Assembly (NCBI GenBank): GCA_016758965.1
Contig: JAEPRB010000184.1
Coordinates: forward strand, 1 to 64,000
Source: Circinella minor
Lineage: Eukaryota; Mucoromycota; Mucoromycetes; Mucorales; Lichtheimiaceae
DNA: 64,000 nucleotides
Direction of reading: 5' to 3'
The notes under the pieces were generated by a model that searched no databases, had not been told where the DNA came from, and saw only the letters and a list, made by a program, of their open reading frames with translations. Shown in pieces: positions 38,666 through 48,223 of the stretch (position 1 is its first letter; each line of letters opens with the position of its first letter). A program made the position numbers and the translations under genes.

Positions 38666-39125
38666 TGATAGTTGGTAGACCGGAAAAAAAAAAAAATTTC
38701 CACCTGCAAGCTTTGAAATTGTTCGCCTGTGAACCTCGACTTTTATTGGACAGACATTTGACCCGCGAATAATTATTATATTTACTTTTTTATGTTAATA
38801 TGGAGAATTACTTTACCATTAAATTTATCACTCGACCTAAAAATGATGGGTCATTTGTAAAGTTATTAGATATTCCGAGAACGAAATATTGCAATTGGAT
38901 TGAAACTTTACAATTGTAATAAAAACAAAAAGTGAGCGTCAACGCAGAGTTAAGAACGAAGAGTATATCCAAAAAAAATGCGTATGCACCTCCTCCATGT
39001 GGTCAAAAGAAGCGTACAAGAAAAACGAATATTTTTATCTTCAATGAAGTAATTTTTTAATAAACTTTTTAATAAAATTACATTGTAATATATAAAACGT
39101 CTATTCGATATTTTATTTTTTAATA

Positions 39126-39436
39126 CAGTGAACCCTCGCTTTTTGCATTCTCGAATATTGCATTCTCTCGCTACTTTCCATAACTTTTTCTAAAGAAATA
39201 TCACAAAACACTTAATATTTTATCATTTTCATTTTATCGAGGGGAGATTTACTATGTTTCGATGCGATAAACGATATATGACGTATAGTAGTTGCAACAT
39301 GAATGCGTGTCAACATCCTGTGGCCTCTAAACCGAATGAATCATATACAGTACATACTCCCGCGCTTTGTAAAACCAGGCCTTCCGCAATTTTTTTTTTT
39401 ATGGAAATCCCATATTGAAAAAGTGAGGGTTGACTG
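39126..39436. mobile_element. MITE-like element with pogo/Tigger-like ends
   Basis: The left end is CAGTGAACCCTCGCTTTTTG and the right end, read inward, is CAGTCAACCCTCACTTTTTC. The left is flanked by TA, the right by CA (degenerate). A similar inward-facing start (CAGTACATACTCCCGCGCTTTG) at about 39344 suggests a nested or shorter copy. Same type of end as the 27824-27984 element. Confidence 0.6.
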
Positions 39437-39860
39437 CATAATTCTTACTCAAAATTATATGGCCAAAACTGTGTTGCGACTTCACCGCACATGCAAACCA
39501 GAGCAGTATAACCATCATCACCAATTCATCATTTTGGCCAACTTTTACCTAAATGGATTGAACCACCAAACTTGCCACCGGCATAAATAACAAATTTATA
39601 CATACACGATTTTTCAAAAGAAGTTGACCATGGTGTTTTTGACTTCATGGATGTTCTTTTTATAATCGCAGATGGTGTTTTTTTTTATATTCGAGGTAAA
39701 CGTTTTTTATGTTCGCAGATGTTATTTTTGAATCCTTGGATGGTATTTTTTATTTCGAGGTAAGTATAGTAATGAAGAAGGTGGAAGGTTTAAAGGAAGA
39801 TGGTTTTTTTTTATTACTTTGAGTCGTTATAACTAATATGTTAATTAATGTTTATATTAG

Positions 39861-40354
39861 GTTAAAGAAATTACCACGACATACTATGATGAACTTTGAA
39901 AAAATTGGTAAAGTCGAATTACAAGCAACGTATTATGACGCCGTTTTATCAGAAATAGTTGCAGATCAAGACAAAAATGTCGCGTTACGATGGGCTAACA
40001 AGGCATCCGATGAAGCAACGGATATCCGGCCTGATGCTATTATCATCTCGACTTTGATGCAGCATGATTACGGATATTCCCTTGGGTTTGTTGAAGTGAA
40101 GGTCGGCGGCAGCTCTACAACAAAAAGCATAATGTGTGTAAAGATATATTAAAGCTTGGTATTGCAGCAAAGCGCGCCATTGACAAATGGAAGTTAGAAG
40201 CATGCTTTACATTTATGATCAACGGCTTTTATATCTCCTTTTTCCTTGTTGAAAAAAAAGTGATGATTTGTACACCATGACCGAGATCGCTGGTATGACA
40301 GTTGCATCCTCTCTCTCTGACCTCCACACTTTCAACTTTGCTTATCAACTATAA
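39861..40354 (+). pseudogene. frameshifted fragment of a recurring gene family
   Basis: After an acceptor at 39860 a frame encodes MMNFEKIGKVELQATYYDAV, then RPDAIIISTLMQHDYGYSLG and FVEVK. At the A-run near 40118 the frame changes. The continuation reads HNVCKDILKLGIAAKRAID, then FTFMINGFYISFFLVE and DDLYTMTEI, ending at 40352-40354. The two halves belong together by content, so this is a broken gene. The second half resembles the C-terminal region of the 8813-11639 gene. No biochemical function is known to me. Confidence 0.55.
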
Positions 40355-40412
40355 AAATGCATAGAGTGAGTTTATTTAAGAATTTATAAATCTTTTTAAC
40401 AAAAACTACAAC

Positions 40413-40850
40413 ATGAACTCCAATTTAACTGAATCTTTAGCTGTTAATCCTACAGCATCGGATCAATTTGATCCTGCAACAATTGTTCCTAGGTTTGCCT
40501 TTGAAATGGATCTCGAGCTTGGTAATTAAACGAATCATAATATGTTCAATATATATCATACTATAGTTAAAGAGGTATGTTACTTAGCTATACATGGAAA
40601 CTTATAAAAAAAACTCTATTTGCACTATTTGGACCAAAATCAAGTAATCCTGGAGGCCCAAGTTCCAAGAAATCACATGACGGAACAACAGAGGGATCTG
40701 ATCATCCGTCTGTATTTCGATGGGCCTGTGCGAACAACAGTGCGTGCGGTGGCATCTGAAACGAAGATACCTAGATCCACTGTAGGAGCTTATCTTCGAT
40801 CAGAAAGAGTGCGAAGATTGCAGCTTGGAATCACTGTTTTTAATCAATAA
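40413..40850 (+). CDS. small helix-turn-helix protein
   Basis: Two exons, 40413-40521 and 40645-40850, joined by a 123-nt GT-AG intron in phase 1, give 104 residues (MNSNLTESLAVNPTASDQF to ITVFNQ). Residues 50-95 form a homeodomain-like/Tc1-type helix-turn-helix: MTEQQRDLIIRLYFDGP, TTVRAVASETKIPRS, TVGAYLRSERVRR. It may be a domesticated DNA-binding fragment of a transposase or a truncated element gene. Its complete open structure with an intron argues for an expressed gene, but no catalytic domain is present. Confidence 0.5.
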
Positions 40851-41134
40851 AATTTTCATCAAAAAAAATAATGGCTAGCTTTAATTTGTTTGAATTATGG
40901 ATGGATGATAATATGTGGTTGTGTGGGATTTGTAGTACAATTTGGTTTGCGTCATATAAGTATATAAAGGCAACGCTTGTACACAGCAAAAAAAACTATT
41001 TCCTTCTTTCTTTTTTAAAAAATACCATACTTATACTCTGTCGTATACATTTTATTATTGCAGCTTTACAGATTAGAGGTATGTTCTACCCATATCGATG
41101 TTTTTCTCTTTTTAACAATGAATTTTGCTTATAG

Positions 41135-41469
41135 ACGGTGTTCAAGAAGATCCTTTTGGGTATGAATTATTTCTTCATCGCACCCAGTTTCTTGTACATG
41201 ATTTAGAAGTATGGGAACTCTATGATGAAATTCACCGCTGGCAACGGGTCAAGCTGCCTGTGAGGATGAAACAACAAATAGCTCAAATATATTTCAAAGA
41301 ACGGATACCAAATGCTGATATTGTTATAAAGCTCAACGTATCAAGAAGAGCTGTTTGTCGAGTTTTAGCTGAGTGGAATAAAATTGGCCGGGCCTTTCAT
41401 CTTCTGAAAAACTGCTTGTGTATTAATGATTACAATGCTAATGAAGAAATCTATATTAGTTTAATGTGA
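41135..41469 (+). CDS. exon of a second helix-turn-helix protein
   Basis: An exon following an acceptor at 41134 encodes DGVQEDPFGYELFLHRTQF and, further on, KQQIAQIYFKERIPNADIVI and KLNVSRRAVCRVLAEWNKIG. This is a helix-turn-helix similar in layout to the 40413-40850 protein. A possible preceding mini-exon is 41064-41078 (phase fits, yielding LQIRDGV). The true start is not resolved; an upstream ATG at 40871 opens a frame that needs an unidentified splice. Ends at 41467-41469. Confidence 0.4.
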
Positions 41470-43066
41470 CTAAATTGCATCTTTTATAAGCTTGTATCAA
41501 GTGTCCCTACTTAATTTATATTTATACGTACACCTTTTTTTTAAAACAATTTTTGCATTAAAACCGATTTTCATAATAAAATATAAGTAAAAAACTAATA
41601 GCAGCTTTGTAACAAAAAATGTTCTTTTTTAATATACTTATGTTTAGCTATTGTACGATAATACTTGCAAATGGGATATAAAAATATGATTTGGGAGGAT
41701 TAGAAGGTTGTCCTAAACAATACCATGTTTAGTTTAACAGATACTTACTGCCCCTTAAAAAAATCGCTTGGTGTCCTGTCTAGTGTAATCATACAATTTT
41801 TTCTGGTGGGTGTAAAAAGTATAAAAACAAAATAATTTTACTTTCTTTTATATTCGTATTTTTATTCTTTTTTTCCAATTAGTTGTTATCATGTCGTCTA
41901 CTCAAAAATCTCAAACTGTACTTAACGAACGTTAAGGCCCTAGTAGTGAAATCGACGCTCACGCATCGATGAGAAACATAGAAAATATTCCACAGGTATT
42001 TAATTAATGAAGCTTGGCTAGTTCCCTATTTTTTTTTTACTAACTGATATTTAATAATATAGTATTTTAATTAAGTAAGTAAAAGAAACATTTCTCCCTT
42101 TTTGCTTTGATGGAAACAAATTTCGGAACCGAACACCCGAACTCAAAATTTAAACTTTTCTTTTTTTTTTGAATACTTAACTGTACTTTTTTTCTTTCCA
42201 TTATAAATAAAACTTTTTTGATATTGTTTAATTTTGTTAGGTTGATCATATCATATCTCCAACTTATTTTTTACGTGGCTGTTTGTATGTGCCAGAAGTA
42301 TCTACTACAAAAACTTTAATAAAAGTGCATTACATCAATAAAGCGACTTCGTTAATCTAAAGTTACTTTTAACACGTTTTTGCACAACTTTTTAAATACC
42401 TTTCATAAAAATAAAAGAGTAACAATAATATTACACTTGGTTAAACCGTGCTTGCAAGAGTTATTGATCATTAAGCTCGATTCTGGCCATTGGCGGAATT
42501 TTTTTAAAGTTTGGGGGGATGAGCCGATTTGCTGCAGTTCCGAGATTCATATGCAAGATAAAACATCGTTAAATAAATAACATAATATAAAAGTTCTCTC
42601 TTCTTTTCCTTTAAGAGAAAATAATAGCTAACATAGTCAACTTACAAAGAAGATATAAAAAATATAGATTTAAAATTTGTTTACTTATATTAGTTTACAA
42701 GTCTCCACAAAGAATCTCTGGCCGCATGAGGTACATTTGTTCTGCAATGTTTCTAGAACTTTAATCATGTATTACAGTCAAACTACATAAACTACATACC
42801 ATTTTTACGTGGCTTTTTGATTGTGCAACATTCAAGTGCGCTGATGTAGCTAGGTAAATAAAAAAAAAATAAATTTGTTCAATTCAATATTTTTTTTCCA
42901 CCTTTCTATTTACTTTATATTTCTTCTCAACTTTATATTTAAACAGCTCGCGGTGTACAGCAAAAATAAAATAAAACATCATCATCAGTATAAAATACTA
43001 TTATTGCTACTCTTACTACTTCAGTATCCGTGATTTTTCTTTGTCTATTATTGTAATTATTGTATA
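41470..43066. promoter_or_regulatory. upstream region of HET-like copy 1
   Basis: The distal part (41892-41996) has a coding-like frame broken by TAA (MSSTQKSQTVLNER, stop, GPSSEIDAHASMRNIEN), probably a relic first exon. From about 42500 the sequence is homologous to the region upstream of copies 2 and 3 (GAGCCGAT, 'TTCCGAGATT', 'CAAGATAAAACAT' words), marking the start of the duplicated unit. The proximal part has the conserved CAACTTTATATTTAAACAG block near 42928-42945. Confidence 0.5.
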
Positions 43067-43154
43067 GTGAGTTTATTATAATGATAATTTTATTAGCCAT
43101 ATTGAATGTCAAATAAGACTATATAGACTGATCACTTTATTATATTCAAAACAG
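43067..43154 (+). other. predicted 5'-leader intron of HET-like copy 1
   Basis: GTGAGTTTATTA donor and TTCAAAACAG acceptor, 88 nt, ending 6 nt before the ATG. The same donor and acceptor occur at the same place in copies 2 and 3 and, altered, in copy 4. Confidence 0.6.
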
Positions 43155-43160
43155 AAAACA

Positions 43161-44795
43161 ATGACGTATATTACATATGAGAAAACGTATTATAATGATG
43201 TAAATTATGGCTCAGGATGGATTTCTCGCTACACCAAACCGCCAAAAAAGATACCATCAGTTTTACCGAAACCAACTTTTATGCCTAGTTACCTGGTTCG
43301 TACATCCGACATGAAATTGATTAAAGGTTCTGAAGTTCACGAAGGATACTGCTCATTATCCTATTCATGGAACCAATCGGGTGAAATTTTAATTAATAAA
43401 ACGACAGGAAAAAGTTATCGTATTGATGAAGGAAAACACAAGATTATACTCAAAGCATGTAAAAGAGTTCGAAAAGAACGAAGAGAACGCAAACGAATCG
43501 CACCCAAAGTCAAGTTTGTCAAATTTGAAGAGCTTATACAAGAAATATGCAAGGATTGCAATATTAAATATATTTGGTATGATCAAATGTGCATTAACCA
43601 AGAAAATGAGAAGGAGAAACACCGTGAAATACGCCAAATGCATAGAATCTATAGCAATGCATATTGTACAGTAGCATTGATACCAGAGCTAGTAGAAATG
43701 CATCGTCACACAGTCACCCACCGCAAGTTCATGCAATACATGAAAAACTCTCAATGGATGGGACGTATGTGGACTTTGGAAGAAGCAACAATGTCATCCA
43801 AAATGCTTATTGTGGGACGCAATACACATTATTGGGGGGAGGAGATAGCTAGTAATAGTTATTTCTTTTTTTCTAAAAAATTCGACTACGACATCTCTCT
43901 TATTTTATTTCAAGCACATATGCGGACCAGTACTAAAGAACACGATCATGTATATGCGCTTGGGAACCTTTTTCCTGACCTTATGGAACAAATTACAATT
44001 GACTACAATCGAGACGCTAATGAATTGATAATTGAATTTTATGGCCTTCTGGCAAAAAAAGATCTCAACATTCTGTTCTTTGGAGGATATCACCATTACT
44101 ATGAAATCTGTAGAAGGACATTCAACAGCACAATTATGCCTATTCAAAAATTCGATTTACCATCTTGGACAGGTGTTCATGGAGAACACTGGGATGCTAG
44201 TTCACGTAAAACATCTTTTAAAAACTACACTGTCAACGGAAGAATTTTGAGTATTACAACCCATGGATTGACGAATAAGCAAGATCGTAGCGAAATTTTA
44301 AATCTTCAATACATCGAAGATATAATACCATCTTTCCCGCAACAGGAGTTGGATGATGAATCGTGTCGGGAACTTGTAATTCGGGTACGATCACCAGATT
44401 TCAAGGAGGAAAAGCTCATATCGCTTAGAGGATATACGAGGGAGGACTTAGAACGTAGAGATTATAGGGATATCATGGAAAGAATTTACGAGTTATCGCA
44501 TTTTTGGCCGATTAGAAACCCGGATCTTCAATGGATCCCTTCCAGTTCTCCGTTTTCGACTGCATGTTTTTTTTTTCATGACTTAACAGAAACACTTCAA
44601 GATTCTGCTCAATATAAACTACTTCCTGAAGTACTTTTTACAAGCTGTGAGGGTTCGGGAATGACGAATACATGCCCTGTTATCAAGAAGAATGGAGATT
44701 ACTACAAGGCAATCGGTATGTGTCACATGACTGATGTAGATGTTCATTTTTGTGATGATATTATACTGGAAGAAGAAACGTTTGAAATTCATTAA
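43161..44795 (+). CDS. HET-like (heterokaryon-incompatibility-type) protein, copy 1
   Basis: A 544-residue single-exon coding frame. HET block 1 is GYCSLSYSWNQSGE (about 62-75). Block 2 is IKYIWYDQMCINQENE followed by REIRQMHRIYSNAYCTVAL (about 136-180). Block 3 is QWMGRMWTLEEA (about 198-209). A later conserved R-T-S-T-K-E-H-D-H motif precedes an AL-rich helix, as in HET proteins where an (R)..D(K/H)(V)(Y/F)AL motif occurs. The C-terminus has a module shared by all copies (PVIKKNGDYYKAIGMC, then LEEETFEIH at the very end). In ascomycetes HET domains trigger incompatibility or cell death; that function in this lineage is inferred. No NACHT, ankyrin or WD repeats are seen. It groups with copy 2 by shared KEKHREIRQMH. 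The start is fixed by conservation of MTYITYEK in the family. Confidence 0.8.
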   Translation: MTYITYEKTYYNDVNYGSGWISRYTKPPKKIPSVLPKPTFMPSYLVRTSDMKLIKGSEVHEGYCSLSYSWNQSGEILINKTTGKSYRIDEGKHKIILKACKRVRKERRERKRIAPKVKFVKFEELIQEICKDCNIKYIWYDQMCINQENEKEKHREIRQMHRIYSNAYCTVALIPELVEMHRHTVTHRKFMQYMKNSQWMGRMWTLEEATMSSKMLIVGRNTHYWGEEIASNSYFFFSKKFDYDISLILFQAHMRTSTKEHDHVYALGNLFPDLMEQITIDYNRDANELIIEFYGLLAKKDLNILFFGGYHHYYEICRRTFNSTIMPIQKFDLPSWTGVHGEHWDASSRKTSFKNYTVNGRILSITTHGLTNKQDRSEILNLQYIEDIIPSFPQQELDDESCRELVIRVRSPDFKEEKLISLRGYTREDLERRDYRDIMERIYELSHFWPIRNPDLQWIPSSSPFSTACFFFHDLTETLQDSAQYKLLPEVLFTSCEGSGMTNTCPVIKKNGDYYKAIGMCHMTDVDVHFCDDIILEEETFEIH

Positions 44796-46422
44796 AACGT
44801 CCTCTTATTATTATACTATTAAAACCTACATGTTTTTTTTTTCAGAAACTGTTGTAATATTTTTACTAGTTATAAAGGCTTTTTATATTTTTTTGACTTC
44901 AACATTTTGTTTCCTTGTGCATTAATTTTACAAAGAAAACAACCAAATTTCATACTATTATATAAAGAATGAATATTTTTTATGTGTATTAACTTCATCT
45001 AAGTATTTAGTAAAGTCGTATATGTATATCCTTCATTAGTAAAAAAAATAATACTTTTTTAAACCAGTACGTACGTATTTTGTCTATTTATTTGTATAGT
45101 AACTGTGATCATCAACTTCCATATTTTCACCATTACAACACCAACTTTTAATATCATAACAAATAGTATATTATGTATAGTTTATTTTTGAAGTGGTATG
45201 TAATCATGTTGTTTATTTTTGAAATAAAAAGATTAAATAAAGCTTTTTCATAAATACATTAGATTTAATGAGATTACGTATCCATTAATGAATTTTGGAA
45301 GAGGAGGTTATATATAAACCATTTTGTTACCATGAAAATACGATGAATGATGGCGACATGAATTTTTTGAAGTGGTAAAAGATTCCTTTTTTTTTTTTTT
45401 TGGTTTTGAAATTTGAGAACCAAGATCCAAACCTACTATAAAGTTTAAAATTCTCAACAACATCATTTAGGCCAAAGTATTTTCTTTTTTATATTCATCT
45501 ATGTAGTAATTAAATAAATATTCTCTTTTTCGGAGGGATTGGTTGAGCCGATGCTGTTCCGAGATTTAGATCCAAGATAAAACATGGTGAGCAACAACAT
45601 AAGCCAGAGTTTCTTTTTTTTTTTTGCTTTTCAAATATTTTTTACCGAAACGCCATTGTGGCACCCCGTGAGAATAATAGGAAAGAGGAAGAGATAACAA
45701 AGTGGAATTAATGCGGAAAACATGACACTAAACAAACGTATGGTAGGACCAGCTGTCAGCACCATGAAAACTCTTGATGATATTATTGGCGTGTTAACCA
45801 ACTAGGAAAGCCCCATATTATCAAATGTATGTCACAGAAATTGAATAAATAAATACTTCTTTTTACTATTAGTAAATCAGAATATAAAAGTTCTCTTTAC
45901 TTTTTCTTTCAAAGAAAATAATTATTAAAATATGTATGATATAGGCTACTCATAAAGAAAATACAGGAAATATAAATCTAAATATTTCAACATATTAGTG
46001 TATAAATTCACAGAGAAATTCTGGCTACATTACGTACATATTATTGACAGCGTTTCTAGAACTTGAAACTTGGTGTTTCAGCTAAGCACATAAGCTATAA
46101 AACCGTGTTATATTGAACCTCTTTGGCTTGGCCAAATAAATAGCACAAGAATGCTTACTTGACTTTCAACTTTATTATTATCTTCAAATAAGAATATAAT
46201 AAATAAATAAGAATCCTGGTAAGTTTTCCACTTTTCTATTCGCTTTACATTTCTTCTTTTTTTCATTTAATTTTTCAACTTTATATTTAAACAGTTCTGG
46301 AATACACCATTTTTTATCGAACCAAATAAACATTTGTACGTAAACAAGAAAAAATTATATTACTACTATTACTACTTCAATACTTGTGGTTTTTTCTTGT
46401 CTACTATTCTGATTACTTTATC
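44796..46422. promoter_or_regulatory. spacer and promoter between HET-like copies 1 and 2
   Basis: The 3' flank (ACAAAGAAAACAACCAAATTT near 44930, then an AATGAATATT word) recurs after every copy. At 45640-45805 a coding-like scrap occurs (KRMVGPAVSTMKTLDDIIG then TAG), of unknown origin. From ~45530 the sequence is homologous to the upstream regions of the other copies (GAGCCGATGCTGTTCCGAGA; CAAGATAAAACATGG). TATATTTAAACAG lies near 46283. Confidence 0.5.
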
Positions 46423-46510
46423 GTGAGTTTATTAAAATGATAATTTAATTAGTTATGTTGAAAATAAAATAAGACTATACAGACTGATCGATTTATTATA
46501 TTTGAAACAG
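46423..46510 (+). other. predicted 5'-leader intron of HET-like copy 2
   Basis: GTGAGTTTATTA donor to TTGAAACAG acceptor, 88 nt (the same length as in copy 1), ending 6 nt before the ATG at 46517. Confidence 0.6.
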
Positions 46511-46516
46511 AAAACA

Positions 46517-48223
46517 ATGACGTATATTACATATGAAAAAAGGCAATATATAGAAAGATATGATTGCGCAAAATCGTACTATGATCTCGACACCAAACCG
46601 CTGAAAAATATACCATCCTTTATAACGAAGCCAGATTTTATGCCTAGTTACTTGGTTTGTATTTCTGACATGAGAGTGGTTAAAGGTGCTGAAGTCGACG
46701 AAGGATATTGCGCATTGTCGTATTCATGGAACCAATCGGGTGAAGTTTTAATAAACCAATCGACCGGAAAAAGTTATCGTATTGATCAAGGCATGCACAA
46801 GATTATATTTTCAGGCAAAACAGTGCAAAAAAAACCAAGAGGTCGAAAGCGAACCACAGATAGATCCAAGTTTGTCAAATTTGAAGGTTTGATACAAGAG
46901 ATATGCAAGGATTTTAATATCAAGTATATATGGTATGATCAAATGTGCATTGATCAAGAAAATGAAAAGGAAAAACATCGTGAAATACGTCAAATGCATA
47001 AAATTTATAGCAACGCACATTGTACAGTAGCACTGGTGCCAGAGCTCGGAACACTTCCATATAAAGTCAACCGCCGTCACGCTCGACGTAGATGTGTTGA
47101 TGTTGACCTATCCAATGTGGACACCTCTCAATGGATGAGACGTATGTGGACTTTAGAAGAAACAATAATGTCATCAAAAATACTTGTTGTGGGACGCAAT
47201 ACACATTCTTGGGGGGATAAGTTAGCATATCTAATCAGTTCTGTTTTATTTGATGAAAAATTCGACTACGACGTCTCCGATGTTTTATTTTATGCACACA
47301 CGCGGACCAGTACTAAAAAACACGATCATGTATTCGCACTTGCCAACATTTTTCCAGACATAATGAAAGATATTGAAATTAACTACAAGCAAGACGTTCA
47401 AGAATTGATGATTAAATTTTATGGTCTTTTGGCAAAAAAGAACCTCAGCATTCTATGGTTTAAGAACTATAGAATTTACAATACCATCTGTGCAAAGCCA
47501 CTCAATGACAGTATTAAATTTAACAGCATCGGGGGAACAGAAATTTATATACCTATTAGAAATTTCAATTTACCATCTTGGACAGGTGTTTATGGAGAGC
47601 CTCGTTATTCTCAAGGACGTAAAACATCTTTTGAAAACTACAATGTCAGTGGAAGAATTTTGAAAATTACATCCCGTGGATTGACATATGAGCAAGATCG
47701 TACCGAATTTTTGGAGATTCAACGCATCAAGGACTTAATACCACCTTTCCCTCAACAGGACTGGGATATTGAATACTGTTATGGAAGACCGTATTCAAAA
47801 CTAGTAATTCGTGTACGATCACCAGTTTTCACGGAGGAAAAGCTCATAATGCTTGAGTCATTTGACAGTGAACTAAATGATAGAAATTACGAAGATATCA
47901 TGGAAACCCTTCGTAACTTATCACATTTTTGGCCGATTGAAAACCTGTATTTTCAATGGGTGTCTGTCGACGAGAAGGTTTCGACTTCGTCTTTTTATTT
48001 TTATGACTTGACAGAACCACTTCAAGATTCTGCCCAATATGTGCTACTTACCGAAGTATTGTTTGAATCTAGTGAGAACCCGACAATAGAGTCGACCAAG
48101 TCATGCCCTGTTATCAAGAGGGATGGAAATTACTACAAGGCAATTGGTATGTGCGACATGTTTACAGACAGCAATTTTTTCGATGATTTCACACTGGAAG
48201 AAGAAACCTTTGAAATTCATTAA
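46517..48223 (+). CDS. HET-like protein, copy 2
   Basis: A 568-residue coding-intronless frame beginning MTYITYEKRQY. The five codons in front of this Met start with TTG and lie partly in the predicted leader intron, so they are excluded. HET blocks: GYCALSYSWNQSGE, IKYIWYDQMCIDQENE with REIRQMHKIYSNAHC, and QWMRRMWTLEETIMSSK. A 30-residue basic variable insert (HARRRCVDVD region) sits between blocks 2 and 3, longer than in copy 1. The C-terminal module ends LEEETFEIH. It is closest to copy 1 by the EKEKHREIRQMH block. Confidence 0.8.
   Translation: MTYITYEKRQYIERYDCAKSYYDLDTKPLKNIPSFITKPDFMPSYLVCISDMRVVKGAEVDEGYCALSYSWNQSGEVLINQSTGKSYRIDQGMHKIIFSGKTVQKKPRGRKRTTDRSKFVKFEGLIQEICKDFNIKYIWYDQMCIDQENEKEKHREIRQMHKIYSNAHCTVALVPELGTLPYKVNRRHARRRCVDVDLSNVDTSQWMRRMWTLEETIMSSKILVVGRNTHSWGDKLAYLISSVLFDEKFDYDVSDVLFYAHTRTSTKKHDHVFALANIFPDIMKDIEINYKQDVQELMIKFYGLLAKKNLSILWFKNYRIYNTICAKPLNDSIKFNSIGGTEIYIPIRNFNLPSWTGVYGEPRYSQGRKTSFENYNVSGRILKITSRGLTYEQDRTEFLEIQRIKDLIPPFPQQDWDIEYCYGRPYSKLVIRVRSPVFTEEKLIMLESFDSELNDRNYEDIMETLRNLSHFWPIENLYFQWVSVDEKVSTSSFYFYDLTEPLQDSAQYVLLTEVLFESSENPTIESTKSCPVIKRDGNYYKAIGMCDMFTDSNFFDDFTLEEETFEIH

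Larger units (their letters stand above)
37300..39860. other. intergenic, relic-rich
   Basis: No intact gene. Holds a CTCTCTCTC run (37493-37510), a ~104-bp tandem duplication (38471-38665) and a MITE-like element (39126-39436). A degenerate short-period block (39630-39775) repeats 'GATGGTATTTTTTATTTCGAGGTAA'-like units. Confidence 0.5.

Noticed and set aside
46502..46516. Five-codon N-terminal extension of HET-like copy 2
   Set aside because: It starts with TTG, overlaps the predicted leader-intron acceptor and is absent from the other copies; the conserved MTYITYEK start was used.
46811..47080. Antisense 89-codon frame inside HET-like copy 2 (a similar one in copy 1)
   Set aside because: Complements conserved coding sequence of the sense strand; its similarity between copies follows from sense-strand conservation.
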